This document shows, piece after piece, positions 1 through 9,658 of a DNA stretch of 64,000 nt. Each line of letters opens with the position of its first letter. The first letter of the stretch is position 1. Location of the stretch: contig CAJAUM010000051.1 in assembly GCA_903945175.1 (NCBI GenBank), positions 62,001 to 126,000 of the forward strand, in the 5' to 3' direction. This DNA is from an uncultured Bacteroidales bacterium (GTDB lineage Bacteria > Bacteroidota > Bacteroidia > Bacteroidales > FEN-979). The notes under the pieces were generated by a model. The model saw only the letters and a program-made list of their open reading frames with translations, was not told the DNA's origin and ran no database searches. A program made the position numbers and the translations under genes.

Positions 1-1590
1 CTGGCGTTAAACAGGGGTTATCGTTATTCGCTCAAGGGGTTCATGAGCCACCGGTGGGTTGTATTTCCGCTCTTTTTGGGACTTTTATTCGTTATTGTAT
101 TGACATATAAATCATTGCATTCTGAATTGGCTCCTTTTGAAGACCGGTCGAATATCCGCATTCCGACACTTGCACCTGAAGGATCAACCTATGAATTCAT
201 GACCAGTTATATGGCTGAAATCGATCGGTATATTGCCGATTCAATTCCTGAAATTTCAGTCTCATTTTCATGGATTTCGCCCAGCCTTGGAACGATCGAA
301 AATCCGAATAAAGCGCAGCAGATCGTTTACCTGGTCGACCCTGAGAAGCGAACCCGCAGCCAGCACGAAATATTCAGAAAAATGTCAAAGGATTTTCAGC
401 ATGTAACCGGGATCCGGACCTTTCCGTTTGAACCGCCAACGATTGGGGATCGTTTTTCGGGGCAACCCATTCAATATGTTCTCCAGGCGCCGGATTTGAA
501 GAGCCTTAACGAGGTACTGCCTGGTTTTCTGGAAGAGGCGCGGAAAATTCCGGCACTTCAGTTTGTTGATGCCAATTTCAAGATTAACAAACCTGAGCTG
601 AGGATAACCATCGACCGTGAAAAGGCGGCCCAGCTTGGTGTTTCAACACAGGAAATTGCCAGGACCATGCAACTTACCATGAGCGGACAGCGCTATGGCT
701 ATTTCATCATGGAGGGCAAGCAATATGAGATCATTGGCCAGGTCATGCGGCAGGACCGTGACCGTCCTGATGCACTCAAGGCGCTTTATGTGCGCAATAA
801 CAAGGGAGAGATGATTTTACTCGACAACCTGATCACCATGGAAGAATCCATCAATCCCTCCTCTATCTTTTCATTTAATCGCTATATTTCCGCGACCATT
901 TCAGCCGGACTTGCCCAGGGCGCTACCTTGGGAGATGGGATAAAGGCGCTCGATGCCGTGTCGAAAAGGGTTTTGCCTCCCACCTTCAATACGGCCCTCG
1001 CCGGGCAATCGCGCGATTATCGCGAAAGCTCATCCAGCCTTATCTTCATTTTTCTGCTTACCATTGTGCTTATTTTTCTGATTCTGGCTGCACAGTTCGA
1101 GAGCTTTGTTGATCCGTTGATTATTCTGTTCACCGTTCCACTTGCCATAGCGGGAGCCCTCTTTTCTCTGTGGTATTTTAATCAGACCCTCAATATTTTC
1201 AGTGAAATAGGGATCATTATGCTCATTGGGCTGGTGACCAAGAACGGCATTCTGATCGTTGAATTCGCAAACCAGCGCAAGGCCACCGGCATAGATAAAA
1301 TTGAAGCAGTACAGCGCGCAGCTATCTCTCGTTTCCGGCCTATCCTGATGACCTCCTCCGCTATGATTCTTGGAATACTTCCCATCGCATTGAAACTGGG
1401 TGCATCGGCCGAAAGCAGGCAATCATTGGGTATCGCGGTAGTGGGCGGACTTTTCTTTTCCACCTTCCTTACCCTCTATATCATCCCGGTTATCTATTCC
1501 TATTTGTCACGAAATCCTACCGACGATAGAATTGATTATACAGAACTTACCGTTGAAAACAAAGCCATCATGACCGACGATATCAGCTGA
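1..1590 (+). CDS. RND-family efflux permease, C-terminal part (5' end outside window)
   Basis: Inner-membrane proton-driven export pump of the AcrB/CzcA superfamily. The frame is open back to base 1, so the N-terminal half lies upstream; 529 residues are visible. What remains is the second porter region followed by the second transmembrane bundle. A hydrophobic helix sits near the visible start (WVVFPLFLGLLFVIVL). Further on come the AQFES motif, the helix motif GLVTKNGILIVEFANQ and RFRPILMTS, all standard for the C-terminal half of RND pumps. The TGA overlaps the ATG of the downstream TolC-like gene by one base, so pump and outer-membrane channel are co-translated. The periplasmic adaptor is expected upstream but not visible. 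Substrate cannot be read from this part. Confidence 0.95.
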   Translation: MALNRGYRYSLKGFMSHRWVVFPLFLGLLFVIVLTYKSLHSELAPFEDRSNIRIPTLAPEGSTYEFMTSYMAEIDRYIADSIPEISVSFSWISPSLGTIENPNKAQQIVYLVDPEKRTRSQHEIFRKMSKDFQHVTGIRTFPFEPPTIGDRFSGQPIQYVLQAPDLKSLNEVLPGFLEEARKIPALQFVDANFKINKPELRITIDREKAAQLGVSTQEIARTMQLTMSGQRYGYFIMEGKQYEIIGQVMRQDRDRPDALKALYVRNNKGEMILLDNLITMEESINPSSIFSFNRYISATISAGLAQGATLGDGIKALDAVSKRVLPPTFNTALAGQSRDYRESSSSLIFIFLLTIVLIFLILAAQFESFVDPLIILFTVPLAIAGALFSLWYFNQTLNIFSEIGIIMLIGLVTKNGILIVEFANQRKATGIDKIEAVQRAAISRFRPILMTSSAMILGILPIALKLGASAESRQSLGIAVVGGLFFSTFLTLYIIPVIYSYLSRNPTDDRIDYTELTVENKAIMTDDIS

Positions 1591-2894
1591 TGAAATGCTT
1601 CTCAATTACCGGATTGATACTGTTTATGTTCGCCACTGGGGTTGAAAGCCAGGAGCTTTTAACCCTGCAGAAGGCCGTAGCCATTGGGTTAGCCAACAAT
1701 TACGGCATCATCATGGCGCAAAAATCACAAGAGATTGCACACAACAATGCATCCCCCGGAAATGCGGGGATGCTCCCCGAAATCGGACTGAATGCCGGGT
1801 ATATGAATGGCCTGAGCGATGCAAATGTCAAAGTTGTCACCGGTGCTGAACTTGATAATTCCAGTGCCCACTCTGATTTGATAACAGCCGGTGTTGGCCT
1901 TAACTGGATGGTATTCGATGGTCTTAAAATGTTCATCACCTATGATAAGTTGAAAAAACTGGAGGAGATAAGCGAATTGAGCGCCAAGATCACCATTGAG
2001 AACACCGTTGCGAGAATTATAGGCAGCTATTATGATATTATCAGGCAGGGCCAGGTTCAGCAGATTTTCTCTGAGCAGGTTATGATATCCAAATTCAGGC
2101 TTGATCTTGCAAAAATGCGGTTTGAAACCGGAACAGGGTCAGAGATGGAATACCTGAAAGCCAGGGTTGAGTTAAATGCCGATGTGTCTGATTTGTCAAA
2201 CCAGCAAACACTTTTTGAAAATTCAAAAACCACCTTGAATGATCTGTTATCCAGGGATGTCAATACCCCCTATACCGTGAGGGATACCATCCTTGTCAAC
2301 GGGCAGTTACAATATGATTCGCTGCGTTTATCCATGAATTCGTCCAACCGGAACCTCTTGCTCGCGATTAGGAATAAGCAGGTGGGACAGCTGGAATTAA
2401 AGACTGCCCGGGCCAGTCAGTGGCCCACACTTGATTTTTATGCCAATTACAACTATTACCGTTCCGAAACTGAAGCCAATTTTGTTCAATATAACCGGAA
2501 TTTTGGCCCCTCTGTTGGGGTAGCGCTCAATATGAAGCTGTTTGATGGCCTTAATCTGACCCGCCAGTACAAAAATGCAGCCATATCGGTTCAAACAGGC
2601 GACCTTGAAATCAAACAGATTGAAAACCGGCTCGAAGCATACCTTGCACGGATCTACAACGATTACCGGAACCAGCTCCAAATGATCGGATTTGAACAGG
2701 AGAACCTCCTGTTGGCAAAGAGAAATATGGAGATCGCAAAAGAAAGCTACGCGATTGGCTCAATATCTTCCCTTCAGCTAAGGGAGGTACAGCAAAATCT
2801 GCTGGATGCCTCAACCAGGCTGGTCACCGCTGAATTCAAGGCGAAACTTACCGAAACGGAACTGATGCTTTTGAGTGGAAAGCTGATTCAATAA
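1590..2894 (+). CDS. TolC-family outer-membrane efflux protein
   Basis: Outer-membrane channel partner of the RND pump immediately upstream. It has 434 residues, typical for the family. The signal peptide ends near residue 20 (GVESQ). Two related halves of long amphipathic helices follow, with the usual alternation of coiled-coil helices and short beta strands; RFETGTGSEMEYLKAR and SYAIGSISSLQLREVQ are the paired helix motifs of OEP repeats. The ATG overlaps the permease stop codon by one base. The next gene starts 39 bases downstream, possibly in the same transcript. Substrate unknown. Confidence 0.93.
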   Translation: MKCFSITGLILFMFATGVESQELLTLQKAVAIGLANNYGIIMAQKSQEIAHNNASPGNAGMLPEIGLNAGYMNGLSDANVKVVTGAELDNSSAHSDLITAGVGLNWMVFDGLKMFITYDKLKKLEEISELSAKITIENTVARIIGSYYDIIRQGQVQQIFSEQVMISKFRLDLAKMRFETGTGSEMEYLKARVELNADVSDLSNQQTLFENSKTTLNDLLSRDVNTPYTVRDTILVNGQLQYDSLRLSMNSSNRNLLLAIRNKQVGQLELKTARASQWPTLDFYANYNYYRSETEANFVQYNRNFGPSVGVALNMKLFDGLNLTRQYKNAAISVQTGDLEIKQIENRLEAYLARIYNDYRNQLQMIGFEQENLLLAKRNMEIAKESYAIGSISSLQLREVQQNLLDASTRLVTAEFKAKLTETELMLLSGKLIQ

Positions 2895-2933
2895 CAGGAG
2901 ATATTTTTAAAATTAATATTTAACAAATAAGGG

Positions 2934-3974
2934 ATGGCTAAGTTTACGTTTCGATTGGGGTGCATCATATTCATGCTTTTAGTTGTTTCGACATCTTGCA
3001 AGCAGAAACCGATTGTCAACCCGGAAAAGATATGGCGGGTTGGCCTTATTGGAGGAATGGGAGGGTTCAATGATGCCGGGTTCAACCAAAATATTATGGC
3101 AGGATATTTAAAGGCGGCAAAAGATCTGCCTCTCAACTGCCAGTCATTTGATATTACCTCGGTGGATGATATTTCAAAGGGGATCAATTATTTTTTGGCC
3201 AATGGAATCGATCTGATCATTACCTCCACCTTTGATGCCGCCCAGGCTACCATCGATGCGGCCAATGCAAATCCCGCAATCGATTTTGTGATCATTGATT
3301 ATGCCATGGCCTCACCTCCTCCCAATCTCATGTGCGTCAGATTCGATGTTGATCAGGCCTCATTCCCATGTGGTTTTCTGGCTGCCTATTGGGCCGACAA
3401 GCAAAATCATACAAATCCGGTTACCGGATTTGTTGCAGGGCCCGAAATTCCCGAAATCCGCCAGTTCTCTGTCAGCTATTTAAATGGAGTGGAATATTTC
3501 AATAAGCAATACAACAGGAATGTTGCCTCTCTGGGTTATTTTTCTACCTCCTTTGCCGACACGTTAGAGGGGGCAAAGCTTGCAGACAGCCTGATCAGAC
3601 AGAACGCTTCAGTGATTTTTGCCTTTGCGGGCAAAACCGGTAATGGAGCGCTGTATAAGGCCAAGGAAGCCGGGAAATGGGCCATCGGCGTTGACGTGGA
3701 CCAATATTATTCAATTCCTGCGGTGGGCCCGGCGCTGTTGACTTCATGCATGAAGGAGCTCGATGTCATGGTTTACCAGATCATGTTTGACTATTACTAT
3801 CTCAAATTTTCCGGAGGAACCATCATTCATGGAAATTTGAATAACGGTGGAGTTGGGAAAGCCCCCTATCATGACTACGATGCGCTCATTCCGGACAGCA
3901 TAAAAACCGCCTTGGCTGACATTGAAGCCGGAATAATGCACGGAACCATCAGCACAGGCTGGACAGAAAAATAG
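2934..3974 (+). CDS. BMP-family substrate-binding lipoprotein
   Basis: Periplasmic binding lipoprotein of the BmpA/PnrA (Med) family; characterised members bind purine nucleosides for an ABC importer. The N-terminus has a signal peptide and lipobox-like STSC with Cys22. The start of the mature domain, VGLIGGMGGFNDAGFNQ, matches the family's opening motif of a Gly-rich strand followed by a D-x-x-FN turn. Length of 346 residues fits. It follows the TolC-like gene by 39 bases on the same strand, and no BMP permease or ATPase is visible next to it. It may be a stand-alone sensor or binding protein, or its transporter may be elsewhere. The convergent exporter gene ends 8 bases beyond. Confidence 0.88.
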   Translation: MAKFTFRLGCIIFMLLVVSTSCKQKPIVNPEKIWRVGLIGGMGGFNDAGFNQNIMAGYLKAAKDLPLNCQSFDITSVDDISKGINYFLANGIDLIITSTFDAAQATIDAANANPAIDFVIIDYAMASPPPNLMCVRFDVDQASFPCGFLAAYWADKQNHTNPVTGFVAGPEIPEIRQFSVSYLNGVEYFNKQYNRNVASLGYFSTSFADTLEGAKLADSLIRQNASVIFAFAGKTGNGALYKAKEAGKWAIGVDVDQYYSIPAVGPALLTSCMKELDVMVYQIMFDYYYLKFSGGTIIHGNLNNGGVGKAPYHDYDALIPDSIKTALADIEAGIMHGTISTGWTEK

Positions 3975-3981
3975 TCAGGAT

Positions 3982-6900
3982 TCAACCGGACTTCCGGAAT
4001 TTCATCCGCTCGAAAAACTCAATGGTTTTCCGCAGGGTATCATGCAGTAGTGTCAGGTAGAGAACGAATGACATCAGCCAAATGATGAAAAAGTTAAACC
4101 AGAAGGTGTTGATGTGCCATGACCCGATAATTTTTACCGGGGCATAAAAATGAGCTCTGCCATCATGTGCCAATGGCTCCATAAAAATTGGATCTTTCTT
4201 TTGAATCAGTTTCCCTTTTCCGACGATCACTTTGTTTTCAGCCCCTTTATTCATGACAAGGTCGGCCAGGTTATCATTATAATAGGCCTGTTTGAACTGA
4301 TATACCTCATCGGCGCCCATCCTGGCCTTGAGTTTTTCGTAGGCTTCGTCACGCCTGGCTGACACCGCACTCAGCCGGGAGGAGTAATACCTGCTCAGCG
4401 AGTCGAGATACGATTTTGAATGCTGAACGATCGAATCATTCAACCCTTTTTCAGTCAATCCATGCATGTATGGAAATGAGGTAAATCCTGCCCCTTTCTG
4501 CAATGCGGGAATCTCACTTTTCAGAATGGTCAGGTAGTTGGCGGTTTTATCAGCAAATTCATTTTTAAAAAGGTTGCGCTGGCATTCGTCGAGCTCTGCC
4601 TTCAGGGTCGGAATCACATAGGCTGTAATATAGGAATAGCGTGATATCTCTTTGTCGTAAGGATAAAACACCTTTTCATATTCGTTGTTGCTGAATTGCT
4701 CCACGGCCAGGGCTTCAAATGTCCAGCGTGAAGTCATCATGTTTCCGACCATTGGCACATTTTCGCGCGAAGCAATGGTGGGATTAAGGTAGTCGAAGGG
4801 AACAACCGTACCGCTTAGCAGCAGTTGGGGCACAATGATAAAGGGGATAAGGATATAGATGGCAACAACCGAATTCAACCCGGATGAAATGTTAAGTCCG
4901 ACCATATTGGCAAAACAGGAAGTGGCGAAAAGGATTAGCCAGTAGGACAGGGTCATTCCATGGATGCCCAGGATCAGATTCCCTGCGACAACATAGAGCA
5001 ACGACTGAATCGCTGAAAGGGCAAACAGGAGGACGATCTTTGAATTGAGGTAGCTGAAGCGGCTCAGGTGAAGAAATGCCTCTCTTTTCAATATCCGCCG
5101 GTCTTTGATGATCTCTTCTGCGCTGACCATCATCCCCAGAAAAAGTGAAACAACCACACTCATGAACAGGTAGGGCACCAGGTTGCGGTTATCTCCGAAA
5201 AGGTACTGCTCGCCAAAGCTGTATCGGGTCAGATAGGCCAGCAATGCTGCAAGGAACGGCGCTTCAAGCAGGTTGATGAGCATATACTGCCGGTTGGTTA
5301 TTTTTGTAAGCAGGTTCCTGATGCTGAAAATTCGGAATTGCTTAAAAATTCCCGGAATCTTAAAGTAACTTTTGGGTACCTCATGCTGTGCTTCACTGAT
5401 TGGCAGCGATGGTTGAATATGCTGTCGGAATGAGGCATACCACTCTGTGGGTGTGGTTCGCCTGTTACCGGTGAATCGTCCGTATTCATTGATGATTTTT
5501 GTCTCCGTAATCTGGAGAAGCTGTTCAGGGTTAACATACCCGCAACTCTGACATTCACTTTCGTCGGGATTTACATGGCTCCCGGCCCGTTTAAAATAGG
5601 TCAGGGCATCAATGGGATTACCGTAATAGATTGGATAACCCCCTTTATCCATAATCAGGAGTTTGTCAAAGAGCTTATAAATATCGGAGGAGGGTTGATG
5701 GATATTCACAATCACCAGCCTGCCTTTCAGGGTTTGCTCCTTTAACAACAGCATGACCATTTCGGAGTCCATGGAGGAGAGTCCGCTGGTCGGTTCATCC
5801 GCAAAGAGTACCGAAGGTTCGCGAATCAACTCAAGCGCGATATTCAAACGTTTTCGCTGCCCCCCGCTGATGAATTTGTTGATCGGATCCCCTACGGTAA
5901 GTTTACGCGTGCCGATCAGGTCAATATCCATCAAAACGCGCATCACCGACCGGATAATCTTTTTTTCAGAAAAATCGCGGAAACACAGTTTCGCATTGTA
6001 ATAGAGGTTTTGAAATACCGTGAGCTCTTCGATCAGTAAATCATCCTGCGGCACGAAACCGATCATCCCCTGCAGGCTTTCCTTATCTTTCTCAAGATCA
6101 TACCCATTGATAAGAATCTGTCCATTGAATAATTTCAGATTTCCATTGAGCACATTCAACAGCGTTGACTTCCCGACACCACTGCCACCCATGACTCCGA
6201 TCAATTCTCCCGAGGATGCGGTAAAACTAAATGGATGAATGCCATTTGTACTGTGCTTGAACCTGTACTCTGCCTCTTTTGCAGTAAATTCAATGCTTAC
6301 TTTTTCCGATTCCTGCAAAAACCTGGCAGATACATCTGCGTAATAAACAGGCGCTATTTTCAGATTCTTCAGGATGGTACCGTTCGAAAATACAAACGAT
6401 CTGTAGGGTTGAACCACGTGCCCGTTGAGAAAAAGCTCATCATTGCCCAAATACCGGCATATCATGGTGCGAACCGACGGAACAAAAAGAATAAACAGGT
6501 TGCCTTCAAGGTGTTCCCTGTAAAGATGCTTTCTATTTGCCGAAGGCTCTTTTTTTTCACCGCTGATAACCAAATAATGATCAGGATGCACATCAGGGCC
6601 CATGGGATCGGTGATAAAGGCCACAGCATCATTGAACTCCTGATCGGGGAGATTGAAGGATGTTTTAAAAATGTTGATGTAACTGACGAACCTTTCATCG
6701 TCTCTGGTTAACTTTTCATCATTCTCCCGGGATAATTCATCCAGAAATTCCAGAAATTTGATGAAGACAATTTGACGATCCTGGGCTGCCAGTTGCTTCC
6801 GTATTCTCTGGCAGATCGTTTTTGTTTTTTCAAGAACAGCTGAATTCTGTTGTTCGGCCTCCTCGGGTTGATGAAATAAAAACAATTCATCAAAAAGCTT

Positions 6901-7047
6901 CAGATATTCCTCAAGTTCCTGTGCATTCAGATGCTGACTCAGGTAGGATTCAAGTATTTTTCTTGAATTTCCAAGCACATGTTTTTTACCGGATGCTGCG
7001 ATGATGGCGAAAAGCTGTACAAGCGCCATCAGGATGGGTTCAGACAA
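3982..7047 (-). CDS. ABCG-like half transporter with N-terminal helical domain and large soluble insert
   Basis: Membrane ABC exporter of the ABC-2/ABCG (White-like) arrangement, 1021 residues. Residues 1-150 are helical and faintly TerB-like. Residues 160-265 resemble a small beta domain, possibly degenerate FHA. The ATPase follows: Walker A GGSGVGKST near 286-294, signature ISGGQRKR near 390, Walker B VLFADEP and switch NIHQPS. A CQSCG motif lies near 496. Membrane helices start near 590. Between the penultimate and last helices is a soluble stretch of about 200 residues (roughly 755-965), rich in helix and presumably extracytoplasmic. The lipoprotein gene upstream on the same strand ends 7 bases before the ATG, so the two are probably co-transcribed. 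The exported substrate is unknown. Confidence 0.9.
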   Translation of the reverse strand: MSEPILMALVQLFAIIAASGKKHVLGNSRKILESYLSQHLNAQELEEYLKLFDELFLFHQPEEAEQQNSAVLEKTKTICQRIRKQLAAQDRQIVFIKFLEFLDELSRENDEKLTRDDERFVSYINIFKTSFNLPDQEFNDAVAFITDPMGPDVHPDHYLVISGEKKEPSANRKHLYREHLEGNLFILFVPSVRTMICRYLGNDELFLNGHVVQPYRSFVFSNGTILKNLKIAPVYYADVSARFLQESEKVSIEFTAKEAEYRFKHSTNGIHPFSFTASSGELIGVMGGSGVGKSTLLNVLNGNLKLFNGQILINGYDLEKDKESLQGMIGFVPQDDLLIEELTVFQNLYYNAKLCFRDFSEKKIIRSVMRVLMDIDLIGTRKLTVGDPINKFISGGQRKRLNIALELIREPSVLFADEPTSGLSSMDSEMVMLLLKEQTLKGRLVIVNIHQPSSDIYKLFDKLLIMDKGGYPIYYGNPIDALTYFKRAGSHVNPDESECQSCGYVNPEQLLQITETKIINEYGRFTGNRRTTPTEWYASFRQHIQPSLPISEAQHEVPKSYFKIPGIFKQFRIFSIRNLLTKITNRQYMLINLLEAPFLAALLAYLTRYSFGEQYLFGDNRNLVPYLFMSVVVSLFLGMMVSAEEIIKDRRILKREAFLHLSRFSYLNSKIVLLFALSAIQSLLYVVAGNLILGIHGMTLSYWLILFATSCFANMVGLNISSGLNSVVAIYILIPFIIVPQLLLSGTVVPFDYLNPTIASRENVPMVGNMMTSRWTFEALAVEQFSNNEYEKVFYPYDKEISRYSYITAYVIPTLKAELDECQRNLFKNEFADKTANYLTILKSEIPALQKGAGFTSFPYMHGLTEKGLNDSIVQHSKSYLDSLSRYYSSRLSAVSARRDEAYEKLKARMGADEVYQFKQAYYNDNLADLVMNKGAENKVIVGKGKLIQKKDPIFMEPLAHDGRAHFYAPVKIIGSWHINTFWFNFFIIWLMSFVLYLTLLHDTLRKTIEFFERMKFRKSG

Positions 7048-7054
7048 GGGCTGT

Positions 7055-7906
7055 CTATTTTACAAATTCAAGCCTTACACTTTCTGCGAGATCTAAAATT
7101 GCACCTGTTTTCTGAATCGGGAGTTTTTTCCCTGATTCAATTCCATAGTTGACCCAAATCGGAGCTAATTTGCCGATTGCATCTGCAATTGGTTTCATGT
7201 TCTGATCAGCATTGTAAGCGTTGAGGATCGCCAGCAATTTAGAGTGGTTATCCTTCTGGCCTGCAATAACGGCCATGATTTTGGTGTTGTCTTTGGCTGC
7301 TTCACCAAGGTAGGCAGCAAGATAAACACCTTCAGCAAATCCGCCGGCAGCAATCAGTACGGCAATCTGGTTACGGTTGTTTTTGGAAAGGAAGTCGTTG
7401 GTCTGGCTAAAGACCCTGTTGATCAGGTCAACCAGCGAATCTCTGTTGTTGTTGTATTTTTTAACCCGCTCAAGGAGGGTTTGATCGTACACGCCGGCGA
7501 TTCCCAATTCATCAGCCAACTTATTGGTACAGGCCAGAAATTTGTTGGTTTCATCCGTACGGTTATAGGTGGCAGAATAACTCAGGTCTGCACTATAGAT
7601 GCCAAGGTTCAGGGCTTTGCTCATTTCCGTAACATATTTTCCTGCATTGGCAGGGGGATTGGTAATGTCGAAAATGAATCCGGCTTTTGCTTTTTCAAGC
7701 ATGGTGGTCACTTCAAAAGGCGTAGGGAATGAGTAAAGAAGGCTTTGAGATTCAGGACTTAATGCCACCTCTTTTTTGATCGTGTCGGAAGCAGCAGCAT
7801 TGGCTTGCTCATCCTGTTTGGCGGGATTATTACAACTTGAAGCGGCGATGACCAGGATCAGGGCAACCAGTGCAATGCCGGATTGGATTTTTGTGAATGC
7901 TTTCAT
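7055..7906 (-). CDS. Conserved Bacteroidota-type lipoprotein of unknown function
   Basis: 283-residue exported protein with a signal peptide and lipobox AASSC (Cys25), so it should be lipid-anchored in the envelope. The mature part is mostly helical, without cysteines beyond one in the middle, and I recognise no catalytic motif. It lies 7 bases upstream of the ABCG-like exporter on the same strand, which suggests an accessory role for that transporter. The 134-base AT-rich gap before it (7907-8040) probably contains its promoter; only an imperfect TAATTTCG is seen there. The function is not assigned. Confidence 0.8.
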   Translation of the reverse strand: MKAFTKIQSGIALVALILVIAASSCNNPAKQDEQANAAASDTIKKEVALSPESQSLLYSFPTPFEVTTMLEKAKAGFIFDITNPPANAGKYVTEMSKALNLGIYSADLSYSATYNRTDETNKFLACTNKLADELGIAGVYDQTLLERVKKYNNNRDSLVDLINRVFSQTNDFLSKNNRNQIAVLIAAGGFAEGVYLAAYLGEAAKDNTKIMAVIAGQKDNHSKLLAILNAYNADQNMKPIADAIGKLAPIWVNYGIESGKKLPIQKTGAILDLAESVRLEFVK

Positions 7907-8040
7907 AAAGTCGTTTGAAGATTGGTCCGTAAATTTGATAGATATTTTTTTTCCGATTCCTTTTAATGAACTATGCGAAATTAAGTGATTTTTTTTTAAT
8001 CAGATAACTTTTTTTGAAATAAACATTTCTTCTGATTTAC

Positions 8041-8988
8041 TTAATGGCTTATAACGACTTTCAAGGTCCCGGGCTTTGCTGCAAATTCAAATCCCTTAAG
8101 GATATCTTTAAATTCAAACGTTTTGGTAATCATGGGCAGCGGATCGACCAACCGGTGACTAAGCAAACTCAAGGCAGGTCTAAATAACCCGCACCTCGAC
8201 CCGATGATCTCAAATTCATTGATCACAAGCTGGTTCAGGTCAATTTTTTGCGGATCGGCTACTGTGGTTTTTAATACCAGTTTCCCTCTTGGGAAAAGGT
8301 GCGAAAGCGCCATTGAAATTCCATCGGGGTTTCCGGTACAATCAATGCAAACTTCTGCTTTATCCTGATCTGTAAGTGTTGACACCAACGCTGCATTTAT
8401 CGCCATTGACTGTGCCTTATTGACTTTTGCACTGCTTCGTGAAAAGAGGGTGTAATCGCACCCACTCAACCTGAAAACCATGGCGATGAGCAACCCCAGT
8501 TTCCCTGCTCCGAAAATAAAAACTTTCCGGGAAGGTTTGATATGAATCTGTTCGAAGATTTCAACGGCTGCTGCCAAAGGCTCAGCAAACACTGCCGATT
8601 CCAATGATAGTGTATCCGGCACCCTGTGCAAATTCCTTTCCGGAAGCACAATAAACTCAGCGAAGACCCCATCATGATTCTGAATTCCCAGCACTGAACG
8701 ATTGGGACAGTGGGTTTCCCGTCCGGTATGGCACATATAACATCTTCCACATGCGCAATTGATCTCACCTGCCACCATTTGGCCATACAAATTGCTGGAT
8801 TTTGTAACTACCTCTCCTACAAATTCATGTCCCAGGATTCCTTTAAAACCCATATATCCCTTGATAATCTCCAGATCGGTATTGCAAATGGCCGAATAAA
8901 TGATCCTGATAAGCACTTCACCAGCCATTGGCCTTGGCTTTGGAACCTGTTTCAGTGATAATTTTCCGTCAAAAAAGAGTGCGTTCAT
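8041..8988 (-). CDS. Zinc-dependent alcohol dehydrogenase (MDR superfamily)
   Basis: NAD(P)-dependent oxidoreductase of the medium-chain zinc alcohol/polyol dehydrogenase family, acting in the cytoplasm. Catalytic zinc ligands are visible as Cys35, His54 and Glu55 (GHE). The structural zinc site is the four-Cys pattern at 80, 83, 86 and 94. The Rossmann motif is FGAGKLG near residue 160. At 315 residues it is shorter than the usual 340-360, the loss lying in the C-terminal part. The substrate cannot be inferred. It lies 39 bases downstream of the last gene of the long minus-strand signalling run and may be read from it. Confidence 0.88.
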   Translation of the reverse strand: MNALFFDGKLSLKQVPKPRPMAGEVLIRIIYSAICNTDLEIIKGYMGFKGILGHEFVGEVVTKSSNLYGQMVAGEINCACGRCYMCHTGRETHCPNRSVLGIQNHDGVFAEFIVLPERNLHRVPDTLSLESAVFAEPLAAAVEIFEQIHIKPSRKVFIFGAGKLGLLIAMVFRLSGCDYTLFSRSSAKVNKAQSMAINAALVSTLTDQDKAEVCIDCTGNPDGISMALSHLFPRGKLVLKTTVADPQKIDLNQLVINEFEIIGSRCGLFRPALSLLSHRLVDPLPMITKTFEFKDILKGFEFAAKPGTLKVVISH

Positions 8989-9027
8989 GAAGGATGTTTT
9001 TGTTATTTGAAGAATGTTAAATCAGAC

Positions 9028-9642
9028 TCAGTCGCCCAGGGTTGCGACCGTATTGAATGTCCCGAATGTTGCATAGATGCCGAAAACATGCATAAAGTTG
9101 CCATAGCTCCAATCCCAAAGCTCGGCGTTCCAGATTGTCAGGGTCTTTTTTTTCAGAAAGGAAAACTCTATCCTTGGACCTGCTGCATATAATTCGTAAT
9201 AACGGATCAGTTCGGCCCCGAACTTAAAGGAGTTGAAATAGTAAAATCCCATGCAGTCCCAGCGAACCCGGGTCCCGCCATATTCAAAGGATCCGAAAAA
9301 CGACCACTGTTTTTTAGAAAGGAGGATGATGGGTGACACACGCCACCAGGCCGCTTCGTTTGACTGATATCCCACCAGAAATGCAACGGTTATCCCCTTG
9401 ACCGGGGTGTAGGTAGGTCCTACCAATCCCTGACCCCAGCTGTTATTCTGAGCGGCATTCACATAGAAATAGGACATGATTCCAAAGCGCTTGTTTATCT
9501 GATGGTTCGCATATAACGTCAGAATGGGTGAAAAATCACCCTTGTAGATGATGTCGTACTGGTTGACTTTAAACATGGTCTGGCAGGGTGCCGCAGTATG
9601 AATCAGAAACCCTGCTGTGAATAGAATAATGAGCCTTCTCAT
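9028..9642 (-). CDS. Small outer-membrane-like protein, unknown function
   Basis: 204-residue protein with a cleavable signal peptide (about residues 1-20) and alternating aromatic-rich beta strands ending in a short aromatic strand, which suggests a small beta-barrel or an envelope beta protein. It begins 16 bases after the stop of the propeller kinase and is the last gene of the tightly packed minus-strand run that starts at 22959. I do not recognise a family. Its position suggests an envelope component of the same signalling or uptake system, but this is inference. Confidence 0.72.
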   Translation of the reverse strand: MRRLIILFTAGFLIHTAAPCQTMFKVNQYDIIYKGDFSPILTLYANHQINKRFGIMSYFYVNAAQNNSWGQGLVGPTYTPVKGITVAFLVGYQSNEAAWWRVSPIILLSKKQWSFFGSFEYGGTRVRWDCMGFYYFNSFKFGAELIRYYELYAAGPRIEFSFLKKKTLTIWNAELWDWSYGNFMHVFGIYATFGTFNTVATLGD

Positions 9643-9658
9643 GCTTTTTTCGCAGAAC

